Of a DNA stretch of 64,000 nt, positions 9,715-19,189 are shown piece by piece. The position numbers and the translations under genes are program-made. The notes beneath the pieces were generated by a model that saw only the letters and a program-made list of their open reading frames with translations, was not told the origin of the DNA and searched no databases. The DNA is from Labrenzia sp. 011 (GTDB lineage Bacteria > Pseudomonadota > Alphaproteobacteria > Rhizobiales > Stappiaceae). The DNA lies in NCBI RefSeq assembly GCF_003075075.1, contig NZ_QCYM01000009.1, positions 116,569-180,568 on the forward strand. Reading direction: 5' to 3'. The stretch's first letter is position 1. Each line of letters begins with the position of its first letter.

Positions 9715-10571
9715 GCGTCCACGCTCCGCAGGCTTTTCGCGAAGGCCGCGACCTGGCGGACCGCGTCCCGGTCGATCCCGGTTTCGAAGCCCTTGTCGGC
9801 CATCAGGTCAAGCACCGCTTCGGTGGCGACATTTCCCTTGGCGCCCGGCGCATAGGGGCAGCCGCCCAGACCGCCGACGGCGCTGTCGAATGTGCGCAGC
9901 CCCTTTTCCAGGCTGACCGTAATGTTCTCCAGCGCCCGGCCTCTCGTGTCGTGATAATGGCCCGCCAGCCGCTCGGCGGGCACGGCGTCAAGCACCGCAT
10001 CCAGCATGGCGGCGACGGTCTCCGGCGTGCCGGTGCCGATCGTGTCTCCCAGGGAGATCTCGTAGCAGCCGATGTCCAGCAGAAGCCTTGCGACCTCGGC
10101 GACTTTCTCCGGCGGGGTCGGCCCGTCATAGGGGCAGTCCGTGACGCAGGAGACATACCCGCGCACAGGGATATGGTCCTCGCGGGCCTTTTCCAGAAGC
10201 GGGCGGAAACGCTCGATGCTCTCGGCAATGGAGCAATTGATGTTCTTTTTGGAAAACCCTTCGGAGGCGGACCCGAAGATGGCGACCTCGTCGGCGGAGG
10301 CCTTGCGGGCCGCGGTGAAGCCTTTGACGTTAGGCGTGAGGGCCGCATAGCTTACGGACGGATGCCGGTAGATGCCTTCCATGACTTCCTGGGCGTCGGC
10401 CATCTGCGGTACCCACTTCGGGCTGACGAAGCTGGTGACCTCGATCTTGCGGAAACCGCATTTCGACAGCTGGTCCACCAGTTCGATCTTCCGCGCTGTC
10501 GGCACGAACTGCTTTTCGTTCTGCAGGCCGTCGCGCGGACCCATCTCGAATATGGTGACGAAGTCGGACAT
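9711..10571 (-). CDS. liuE: Hydroxymethylglutaryl-CoA lyase
   Basis: HMG-CoA lyase splits HMG-CoA into acetyl-CoA and acetoacetate, the last step of leucine breakdown. The 286-aa TIM barrel begins FVTIFEMGPRDGLQNEK with the metal-binding and catalytic RDG, and carries the diagnostic VGGLGGCPYAPGAKGN with its catalytic cysteine. The HYHDTRG histidine pair, expected to bind metal, is also present. I chose the start at 10571 because GAGGAAAG sits just upstream; an in-frame extension to 10610 would cover that ribosome-binding site. The gene follows the acyl-CoA synthetase after 110 bases and overlaps the crotonase gene. Confidence 0.94.
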   Translation of the reverse strand: MSDFVTIFEMGPRDGLQNEKQFVPTARKIELVDQLSKCGFRKIEVTSFVSPKWVPQMADAQEVMEGIYRHPSVSYAALTPNVKGFTAARKASADEVAIFGSASEGFSKKNINCSIAESIERFRPLLEKAREDHIPVRGYVSCVTDCPYDGPTPPEKVAEVARLLLDIGCYEISLGDTIGTGTPETVAAMLDAVLDAVPAERLAGHYHDTRGRALENITVSLEKGLRTFDSAVGGLGGCPYAPGAKGNVATEAVLDLMADKGFETGIDRDAVRQVAAFAKSLRSVDA

Positions 10572-10681
10572 GTCTTTCCTCATTGAGGTTACCGTTGTGT
10601 GGTCCGTCATTGCCGCGTGAGCGGCGATGACAACAGGGGCAGGAACGCCGGGGGCCCTTCCTGGAGGGAAGGACTACCCGT

Positions 10682-12313
10682 TCATGCTTCGCGTTCGGCG
10701 CGGGCCCTGAGGTCGCCGCGGATGACCTTGCCCGTGGTGGTCAGCGGCAGGGCGTCGACAAATTCGACCTCGCGCGGATATTCATGGGCGGCCAGGCGGG
10801 TCTTGACGAAGCCGGCGATGTCCTCGGCCAGGTCCTCCGAGGGCTCGATTCCGCCTTTGAGCACTACATAGGCCTTGACGATTTCCGTGCGCCGGGCGTC
10901 CGGCTTGCCGATCACCCCGGCCATCGCGACGGCCGGGTGCTTGATCAGGCAGTCCTCGATCTCGCCCGGGCCGATACGGTAGCCGGAAGAGGTGATGACA
11001 TCATCATCGCGTCCCACGAAGCGTATCCAGCCGTCTTCATCGCGCAGACCGGTGTCGCCGGTCAACAGCCAGTCGCCGGCGAACTTCCTTTTCGTGGCGT
11101 CCGTGTTGTTCCAGTACCCGAGAAACATCAGCGGGTCGGGGGACCGGACGGCAATGTTGCCCTGGGTACCCGCGGGCAGTTCCTCTCCGGCGTCGCTGAC
11201 GACACTGACCCGGTGTCCGGGGACCGGTCTGCCCATGATGCCCGGACGGGCCTCCATGAGGCTGGAACAGCTGGAGACGATCATGTTGCATTCGGTCTGG
11301 CCATAGAACTCGTTGATTGTCAGTCCGAAGGTCCTGCGGCCCCAGCCGATCAGTTCGGCGCCGAGTGTTTCGCCGCCCGAGGCGACCGAGCGCAGGTTCA
11401 GGTTCCAGCGTGTCTCGGGATCGGCTACCTGGCGCATCATCTTGAGCGCGGTCGGCGGCAGGAAGCTGTTGCGGATCTTCTGGTCCTGAAGCAGCTGGAA
11501 AGCGGCCTCGGCGGTGAATTTCCGGAACCGGCAGGCGACCACCGGCACGCCGAGATAAAGGGCGGGCATCAGCACGTCCAGAATGCCGCCGATCCAGGCC
11601 CAGTCGGCGGGCGTCCAGATGCGGTCGCCGGGCTGGCCGAGAAAGTCGTGGCTCATCTCCACGCCCGGCAGATGGCCGAGCAGCACCCGGTGGCCGTGCA
11701 GGGCGCCTTTAGGCTGGCCGGTGGTGCCGGAGGTATAGATGATGATCGCCGGGTCGTCGGGACCCGTGTCGAAGGGCCGGAAGCTTTCCTCGTGGCCGGC
11801 CATATGTGCGGCCAGATCCTCCGCGCCCGGGCTTTCGCCGTCGGCGCAGAAGACGGTCGTCAGGCCCGGAAGCCCGGACCTGATTCCGTGAAGTTTTGCC
11901 GCGCCGCCGGCATCGGTGATCACCGCCTTCGCGCCGGAATCGTTGAGGCGGTATTCCAGCGCCTCCTCGCCGAAGAGGGTGAACAGAGGAATGGTGATGG
12001 CGCCGAGTTTCAGGGCGGCGATATGGGCAATGGCGGTTTCCGGCCTTTGCGGCATCAGCACGCCGACCCGATCGCCGGGCCGGATGCCCCGGGCAGCCAG
12101 AAGATTGGCGAGCCGGTTCGATTGCCGCTTCAGATCGTCATAGGAATAGCTGACGGTGTCGCCGTCTTCCTGCGCATAGACCAGGGCTTCACGGTCCGGG
12201 TCCCTTTCGGCCCAGGCGTCGCAGATGGCGACGCCGATGTTGAACCGCTCGGGGATGTGCCAGGCGAATTTCGCCACCATGTCCTCGTAGCTTGCGGTGT
12301 CAGGCGGCAGCAT
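10682..12313 (-). CDS. AMP-dependent acyl-CoA synthetase
   Basis: This 543-aa ANL-superfamily ligase activates a carboxylic acid through an acyl-AMP to an acyl-CoA. It shows the P-loop-like YTSGTTGQPKG (about residue 170), the NEFYGQTE A5 motif, the TGDTGLRDEDG hinge region and the C-terminal GKVIRGDLR with its catalytic lysine. It resembles acetyl/medium-chain acyl-CoA synthetases. Inside a Liu operon the likely substrate is a short or branched acid such as isovalerate or acetoacetate, but this is inference from context. ATG 12313 has GGAG about 8 bases upstream and overlaps the end of mccA by 14 bases, so it is co-translated with it. Confidence 0.9.
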   Translation of the reverse strand: MLPPDTASYEDMVAKFAWHIPERFNIGVAICDAWAERDPDREALVYAQEDGDTVSYSYDDLKRQSNRLANLLAARGIRPGDRVGVLMPQRPETAIAHIAALKLGAITIPLFTLFGEEALEYRLNDSGAKAVITDAGGAAKLHGIRSGLPGLTTVFCADGESPGAEDLAAHMAGHEESFRPFDTGPDDPAIIIYTSGTTGQPKGALHGHRVLLGHLPGVEMSHDFLGQPGDRIWTPADWAWIGGILDVLMPALYLGVPVVACRFRKFTAEAAFQLLQDQKIRNSFLPPTALKMMRQVADPETRWNLNLRSVASGGETLGAELIGWGRRTFGLTINEFYGQTECNMIVSSCSSLMEARPGIMGRPVPGHRVSVVSDAGEELPAGTQGNIAVRSPDPLMFLGYWNNTDATKRKFAGDWLLTGDTGLRDEDGWIRFVGRDDDVITSSGYRIGPGEIEDCLIKHPAVAMAGVIGKPDARRTEIVKAYVVLKGGIEPSEDLAEDIAGFVKTRLAAHEYPREVEFVDALPLTTTGKVIRGDLRARAEREA

Positions 12314-14297
12314 CGGTGGACTCCTGCGCAAGAGCGAGAAGAATGGTGCCGTCGGTCACCTGTTCGCCTTCGGCGACGAGTACTTCGCCGATCACCCCGT
12401 CGCGGGGGGCCTTCAGCGTGTGTTCCATCTTCATGGCTTCCAGGATCAGCAGCGGCTGGTCCTTGGTGACCGTGTCGCCCGTCCTGGCGGTGAGCACCTT
12501 CACCAGGCCCGGCATCGGCGCGATGAGCTGGTCGCCGGCAGTGGCGGCATCTTCATCGGCGCCGAGCGCATCGGGCAGGGCAAAGGGGAAGGCATGGCCG
12601 TTCAGGAAGACGGTCAGCCCCTTTCGACCCTTGACCACGACCGCGCGGGCGCGGTGGCCGTCGCACTCATAGGTGCAGGCGCCGTCTGTCGCTTCGATAA
12701 GGGCATATTCGCGAATGCCGTTTTCCAGGTGAACCGCGAAGCGGCGGGGCGCCAGGGCGTGAACTTCCACATCCCGCCGCTCGCCCGCGATTTCCAGCAG
12801 CGCGAACTGCCGTGAGGCGCTCCAGATCCGCCATCCGGCCAGGGTCTCGAATGGATCCGTGCCTGCGGTCGGCCTGGTCAGGCCGAGCGCGGTGAGCGCG
12901 GCCATGGCGATGGCATCTTCAGGAATCGCCGGCTCGCCGACGAGGTCGTCCAGATCCCGGCCGATCAGGCCGGTGTCGACCTCGCCGCGGGCAAAGCCTT
13001 CATGGCGGCACAGTGCGGCCAGGAATGCAGCGTTGGTGACGCAGCCGGCCACTTCCGTTTTCTCGAGGCTGGCGAGCAGCTTGCCGAGGGCGGCCTCGCG
13101 GGTGGGGCCGTGCACGATCACCTTGGCGATCATCGGGTCGTAGAAGGGAGTGATTTCGTCACCGGCCCGCACGCCGCTGTCGATCCTGGCCGTGTCCTCG
13201 GGAAGGGAGAGGTGGTCCAGCGTGCCGATGGCGGGCAGGAAGCCTTTCGGTGCGTCCTCGGCATAGAGGCGGGCCTCGAACGCCCAGCCGCTGAAGGACA
13301 GCTCTTCCTGGGTCTTCGGCAGGATCTCTCCGGAGGCGACCCGGAGCTGCCATTCGACCAGATCCTCGCCGGTGATCATCTCGGTGACGGGATGTTCCAC
13401 CTGCAGGCGGGTGTTCATTTCCATGAAGTAGAAGCGGTCCGCCCGAAGACCCTCGGAGACGTCGGCGATGAACTCGATGGTGCCCGCGCCGCAGTAGTCG
13501 ATGGCCCTGGCTGCCGTCACGGCCGCCTCGCCCATGGCGTTGCGCATGTCTTCCGGCATGCCGGGCGCGGGCGCCTCCTCGATCACCTTCTGGTGGCGGC
13601 GCTGCAGCGAGCAGTCGCGCTCGAACAGATGCACCGCATTGCCGTGGCTGTCGCCGAACACCTGGATCTCGATATGACGCGGCATGGTCAGATATTTCTC
13701 GATCAGCACCCGTCCGTCGCCGAAGCTTGCCTCGCCCTCGCGCTTCGCGCCTCTGAGGGCCTCGGCGAAATCCTGCGGGGCATCGACCCGGCGCATGCCC
13801 TTGCCGCCGCCGCCGGCGCGTGCCTTGATCAGAACCGGATAGCCGATCCGCCCGGCCTGGAGTTTCAGGAAGTCGGCTTCCTGGTTGTCGCCGTGATAGC
13901 CGGGCACGACCGGAACGCCGGCTTTCTGCATCAGGGCCTTGGCGGCATCCTTCAGGCCCATCGCACGGATGGAGGAGGCGCTGGGGCCGATGAAGGCGAT
14001 GCCTGCCTGGTCCAGCGCGTCGACGAAATCCGGATTTTCCGACAGGAAGCCGTAGCCCGGATGCACGGCCTGCGCGCCGCTGCGCCGGCAGGCCTCGATG
14101 ATCCGGTCGGCCTTCAGATAGCTTTCGGCTGCGGGGGCGGGGCCGATGCGGTAGGCCTCGTCGGCCATGGCGACGTGTTTCGCCCCGGCATCGGCGTCGG
14201 AATAGATGGCCACCGTGCCGATACCCAGTCTTTTCGCTGTTGCCATGACCCGGCAGGCGATTTCGCCCCGGTTGGCGATGAGGATCTTGTTGAACAT
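12300..14297 (-). CDS. liuD: Methylcrotonyl-CoA carboxylase alpha (biotin) subunit
   Basis: The alpha subunit carries biotin carboxylase and biotin carrier functions; with the beta subunit it carboxylates 3-methylcrotonyl-CoA. Domains are biotin carboxylase from residue 1 (FNKILIANRGEIACRV), the ATP-grasp glycine loop KARAGGGGKGMRR, and EMNTRLQVEHPVTE. A linker follows, then a C-terminal biotinyl domain with LEAMKMEH, the lysine being biotinylated. The 665-aa length suits MccA or PccA; the beta-subunit neighbour and the HMG-CoA lyase favour MccA. The start is ATG 14297 with GAGGAGAA close upstream; the open frame continuing to 14645 lies inside the beta-subunit gene and is not coding. Confidence 0.93.
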   Translation of the reverse strand: MFNKILIANRGEIACRVMATAKRLGIGTVAIYSDADAGAKHVAMADEAYRIGPAPAAESYLKADRIIEACRRSGAQAVHPGYGFLSENPDFVDALDQAGIAFIGPSASSIRAMGLKDAAKALMQKAGVPVVPGYHGDNQEADFLKLQAGRIGYPVLIKARAGGGGKGMRRVDAPQDFAEALRGAKREGEASFGDGRVLIEKYLTMPRHIEIQVFGDSHGNAVHLFERDCSLQRRHQKVIEEAPAPGMPEDMRNAMGEAAVTAARAIDYCGAGTIEFIADVSEGLRADRFYFMEMNTRLQVEHPVTEMITGEDLVEWQLRVASGEILPKTQEELSFSGWAFEARLYAEDAPKGFLPAIGTLDHLSLPEDTARIDSGVRAGDEITPFYDPMIAKVIVHGPTREAALGKLLASLEKTEVAGCVTNAAFLAALCRHEGFARGEVDTGLIGRDLDDLVGEPAIPEDAIAMAALTALGLTRPTAGTDPFETLAGWRIWSASRQFALLEIAGERRDVEVHALAPRRFAVHLENGIREYALIEATDGACTYECDGHRARAVVVKGRKGLTVFLNGHAFPFALPDALGADEDAATAGDQLIAPMPGLVKVLTARTGDTVTKDQPLLILEAMKMEHTLKAPRDGVIGEVLVAEGEQVTDGTILLALAQESTDAAA

Positions 14298-14308
14298 CCG
14301 TTTTCTCC

Positions 14309-15912
<1,604 letters not shown>

Positions 15913-15916
<4 letters not shown>

Positions 15917-16599
15917 GTCATCCGCTCTCCATGTGGACTTTCCGGTGCGACGGCCTTGCGCACCAGGTCAAGATACAGCTCTTCGATGTCCCGTTCCGAC
16001 AGGCGGCCGCCTTCGCGATACCAGGCCGGGATGCCGGTCAGCATGGCGATGATCGCACGGGTCGTGACTTTCGGGTCGTTGACGGCATAGCGGCCGGCCG
16101 ATCTGCCGGTTTCCAGAATGCCGGTCAGAAGGGCTTCGTAGCGGCGTCGCTCGGCCTCGACGAGGCGGAAATTTTCCGGCTCCAGGTTGCGCAGCTCCAT
16201 GTAGGAGATGAACACCTCATCCGTCCGTTCCAGGTGATAGCGGATGTGAAAGCGCACGAAGCGTTCGAGCGGATCCATGTCCGGAGAAAGATCCGTCGTC
16301 TCCCAGGCCGCCAGGAGGTCGGCCATATGGGAAAGCATCAGGTCCTTCAGGATATCCTGCTTGGTCGGGAAGTGGTTGTAGAGAGCCCCGGGGCGGACGC
16401 CGACATCGGTGGCGATCTCGCGCATGGAAACGGCGGCATAGCCGGACTCGGCAAAGCGCTTCAGGGCGGCCTTGCGGACGCGTCCGGCGGTTTCCTGCCC
16501 CTTGGCGCGCGCCAGAGGCCTGGTCCGCTGCCGGTCCTGAGATTCGGCCTGTCCGCCGTCCGCTGACCGGGCGGGGGTTTTCGCTGCGCTGGTCGCCAT
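15913..16599 (-). CDS. TetR-family regulator of the leucine-degradation operon
   Basis: A 228-aa TetR/AcrR-type repressor. After a basic, probably disordered lead (residues 1-38), the helix-turn-helix is clear at about 40-88: [20 protein letters not shown] then [19 protein letters not shown]. The C-terminal ligand domain (about 95-220) should bind a small effector, perhaps an acyl-CoA of the pathway. It is the first gene of the transcript and overlaps mccB by 4 bases, so it probably represses its own operon. A 20-base palindrome sits 24 bases ahead of its start. Many proteobacteria use a MerR-type LiuR for this job, so a TetR here is a variation. Confidence 0.9.
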
Positions 16600-16622
16600 C
16601 CTGTCCTCCCGGGAAGAAAAGT

Positions 16623-16642
16623 AAATGAACGTTCGTTCATTT
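16623..16642. promoter_or_regulatory. Probable TetR operator (inverted repeat)
   Basis: The 20 bases form a perfect inverted repeat, AAATGAACG-TT-CGTTCATTT, of the size and ATGAACG/CGTTCAT half-site type often bound by TetR-family repressors. It lies 24 bases upstream of the regulator start (16599, minus) and 137 bases upstream of ppk2 (plus). It is therefore well placed for autorepression and might also affect ppk2. Binding is inferred, not shown. Confidence 0.75.
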
Positions 16643-16778
16643 GCAAGGAGGTTTCGATGTGAATTCGTTCCGCTACGACATATCGGCGGCGAACTTTGGG
16701 AATTGTCAAAAAACTTTCATGGTTAAGCTGTTCACAGTCAGAGGGATGAAGCCTCCTGTTTTTCAAAAGGAACAATCG

Positions 16779-17687
16779 ATGAGCGACGATAGCGCGAAGA
16801 CCTGGGTCGAGGCCGAATGGGCGGACAGTCTCGACGAAGAACTGGAAATGGAGATCGACGACAATCTGATCGCCAAGGATCTGGCGTTCATTTCCGACAA
16901 GAGGCACAAGTCGCCGGTCGACCGGAGCACCTATTTTCACGAGTTGCTGCGTCTGCAGTCCGAGCTGGTCAAGCTTCAGGACTGGGTGCAGCACACGGGA
17001 GAAAAGATTGTCGTCATTTTCGAAGGCCGGGACGCGGCCGGCAAGGGCGGCGTGATCAAGCGCATTACCCAGCGCCTCAATCCGCGTGTCGCCCGTGTCG
17101 TTGCCCTGCCGGCGCCGTCGGAGCGCGAGAAGAGCCAGTGGTACTTCCAGCGCTATGTGCCGCATCTGCCGGCAGCGGGTGAAATCGTGCTGTTTGACCG
17201 GTCCTGGTACAACCGTTCGGGTGTCGAGCGGGTCATGGGGTTCGCCTCCGAGGATCAGGTGGCGCAGTTCTTTCATGACGTTCCGGAGTTCGAACGGATG
17301 CTCGTGCGCTCCGGCATCAAGCTGGTCAAATACTGGTTCTCCATCACGGACGAAGAGCAGCAGCTGCGCTTCCTGATGCGTATCCACGATCCGCTGAAGC
17401 AGTGGAAGCTGTCGCCGATGGACCTGGAATCCCGCGTGCGCTGGGAAGACTATACCAAGGCCAAGGAAGAAACCTTCGAGCGGACGAATATTCCCGAAGC
17501 GCCGTGGTTCATCGTGGAAGGCAACGACAAGAAGCAGGCGCGTCTCAATTGCATCAGCCATCTTCTGTCGATGCTGCCTTACGAGGAAGTGCCGCACGAG
17601 CCGATCACCCTGCCGGAACGGCGCTTCAATCCGGATTACGAGCGCAAGGTTCTGCCCGAGCATCTTTACGTTCCCCAGAAGTTCTGA
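16779..17687 (+). CDS. ppk2: Polyphosphate kinase 2
   Basis: PPK2 transfers phosphate between polyphosphate and nucleoside diphosphates, mainly making GTP or ATP from polyP. The 302-aa single-domain form fits class I. It has the Walker A-like FEGRDAAGKGG (about residues 81-91), the Walker B/lid segment VLFDRSWYNRSGVE, and the conserved RWEDYTKAKEETFERTN. I chose ATG 16779, preceded by AAAAGGA about 8 bases upstream and followed by an acidic lead; the longer frame from 16641 would run through the operator. It is divergent from the leucine operon and stands alone, 156 bases before the oxidoreductase gene. Confidence 0.93.
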   Translation: MSDDSAKTWVEAEWADSLDEELEMEIDDNLIAKDLAFISDKRHKSPVDRSTYFHELLRLQSELVKLQDWVQHTGEKIVVIFEGRDAAGKGGVIKRITQRLNPRVARVVALPAPSEREKSQWYFQRYVPHLPAAGEIVLFDRSWYNRSGVERVMGFASEDQVAQFFHDVPEFERMLVRSGIKLVKYWFSITDEEQQLRFLMRIHDPLKQWKLSPMDLESRVRWEDYTKAKEETFERTNIPEAPWFIVEGNDKKQARLNCISHLLSMLPYEEVPHEPITLPERRFNPDYERKVLPEHLYVPQKF

Positions 17688-17843
17688 GGCATCGGCCGGG
17701 AAAAGACCGGGCCTCTTTCCCGCGTTGAGGATCGGTGAAGCGCGGCAACAGGGCGGCCCGCTGCGGGCGTGTCGACCCTTGTCGGGCACCGGGTTTCATG
17801 CCATCTGAGGGACGTGCCTCAAAAAAAGTGGGAGGAAGTCACT

Positions 17844-18851
17844 ATGGACAGCACGAAAATCCGCTGGGGGATTGTTTCGACCGCAAGGATCGGGATCGAA
17901 AAGGTTATTCCGGGCATCCAGCGCTCGCAAACCGGCGTCGCCCATGCCATTGCCTCCCGCGACAGGGCCAGGGCGGAGGACGCTGCCGGAAAGCTGGGAA
18001 TAGGCAAGGCCTACGGTTCCTATGAAGAGTTGCTGGCCGATCCGGAAATCGATGCCATCTACAATCCGCTTCCTAATCATCTGCATGTGCCGGTGACCAT
18101 TCAGGCTGTCGAGGCAGGCAAGCATGTCCTGTGCGAAAAGCCCATTGCCCTGACCGCGCAGGAGGCCGAGCAGCTTCTCGATCTGCCCCGGGACAGGCTC
18201 GTGGCGGAAAACTTCATGGTGCGCGCGCATCCGCAATGGATCCGCGCCCGGGAGATCGTCCGTTCCGGAGAGCTGGGCGACCTGAAGGCGATCCAGGCCT
18301 TCTTCAGCTATTTCAACGACGATCCGGCCAATATCCGCAACATGGCGGACATAGGCGGTGGTGCGCTCTATGACATCGGTTGCTACACGATGCTGGCGGG
18401 GCGCTATTTCTTCGACGGCGAGCCGGAGCGCGTCGTGTCGCTGATCGACAGGGATCCCGAGTTCGGCACAGACCGCACGACCAGTGCTCTGCTGGATTTC
18501 GGTCAGGGCCGCCACCTGAATTTCGTCGTGTCGACCCAGCTTGCGCCCTATCAGCGGTTTCAGCTTGTGGGGACGAAAAAACGTCTTGAGATCGTCATTC
18601 CCGTGAACGCCCCGCAGGGCGAGGCCGTCACGATCCGTCTCGACGACGGATCGATTCTCGGGGACGGGGCCATGCGCTCCGAGACCATCGCGGCCTGCGA
18701 CCAGTATGCCGAGCTGGCCGATGTCTTCGGCCGGGCGATCAGGGGAGATGTACCCTTGCCCTATGGGGCCGAGGATGCGGTCCGCAACATGAAGGTGCTT
18801 GATGCCCTGTTTGCGTCCGCCGCGCAGGGCGGCTGGGTTGCGGTAAAATGA
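17844..18851 (+). CDS. Gfo/Idh/MocA family oxidoreductase
   Basis: An NAD(P)-dependent sugar or polyol dehydrogenase of 335 aa. The N-terminal Rossmann domain (residues about 5-120) starts IRWGIVSTARIG and includes the family marker HVLCEKPIALTAQEAEQLL with its catalytic lysine. The C-terminal alpha/beta domain contains GGGALYDIGCYTM, where family members place the catalytic Asp/His region. The substrate cannot be deduced; relatives act on dehydro-sugars, inositols or trans-dihydrodiols. ATG 17844 has an excellent SD, GGGAGGAAG, 5 bases upstream. A long hairpin follows the stop codon immediately, so it is probably a single-gene transcript. Confidence 0.9.
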   Translation: MDSTKIRWGIVSTARIGIEKVIPGIQRSQTGVAHAIASRDRARAEDAAGKLGIGKAYGSYEELLADPEIDAIYNPLPNHLHVPVTIQAVEAGKHVLCEKPIALTAQEAEQLLDLPRDRLVAENFMVRAHPQWIRAREIVRSGELGDLKAIQAFFSYFNDDPANIRNMADIGGGALYDIGCYTMLAGRYFFDGEPERVVSLIDRDPEFGTDRTTSALLDFGQGRHLNFVVSTQLAPYQRFQLVGTKKRLEIVIPVNAPQGEAVTIRLDDGSILGDGAMRSETIAACDQYAELADVFGRAIRGDVPLPYGAEDAVRNMKVLDALFASAAQGGWVAVK

Positions 18852-18852
18852 C

Positions 18853-18890
18853 CGTGACAAGCGGGGCGCCTGTGCGCCCCGCTTGTCACG
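18853..18890 (+). terminator. Strong hairpin directly after the oxidoreductase gene
   Basis: A perfect 17-bp stem: CGTGACAAGCGGGGCGC at 18853-18869 pairs with 18874-18890 around the loop CTGT. It begins one base after the TGA of the preceding gene. The tail ATTTGCG is only weakly T-rich, so it may act more as an mRNA end-stabilising stem or a factor-assisted stop than as a classic intrinsic terminator. Confidence 0.75.
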
Positions 18891-18939
18891 ATTTGCGCGT
18901 GCCGGTCAGATCTGCTCGCCCCGCTTGCTGTTTGTTATG

Positions 18940-19189
18940 AATGCAGGTGATCTGACCCGAGATTGTTAATGTTGATGAATGAAATGGCCAGATTTTATTG
19001 TGATTAATGCTATGGATGCGATTATTCCCTAGGGTTGCTTGGGAATAATTCATAGTTATTTTTGACTATAACTTTGGGTATATTGCTTTTTGTAAGTAAA
19101 TTTATAGTTGAAGTTTACGTTTTATTATGTGAGCCACTCCACGTTGAGACCGTACGAATTCAGTCAGTGTACGGGGGCTGCGGAAACAG
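18940..19189. promoter_or_regulatory. AT-rich island with inverted repeat upstream of the histidine kinase
   Basis: This roughly 250-base stretch is strikingly AT-rich against the high-GC background. It holds a perfect inverted repeat ATTATTCCC (19021-19029) and GGGAATAAT (19041-19049) with an 11-base loop. Several TTGACT-like and TATAAT-like strings (for example near 19058-19085) could form promoters, but spacings are not clean enough to name one. No supportable gene is present. It most likely regulates the PAS kinase/response regulator pair downstream, perhaps through a nucleoid protein. Confidence 0.55.
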
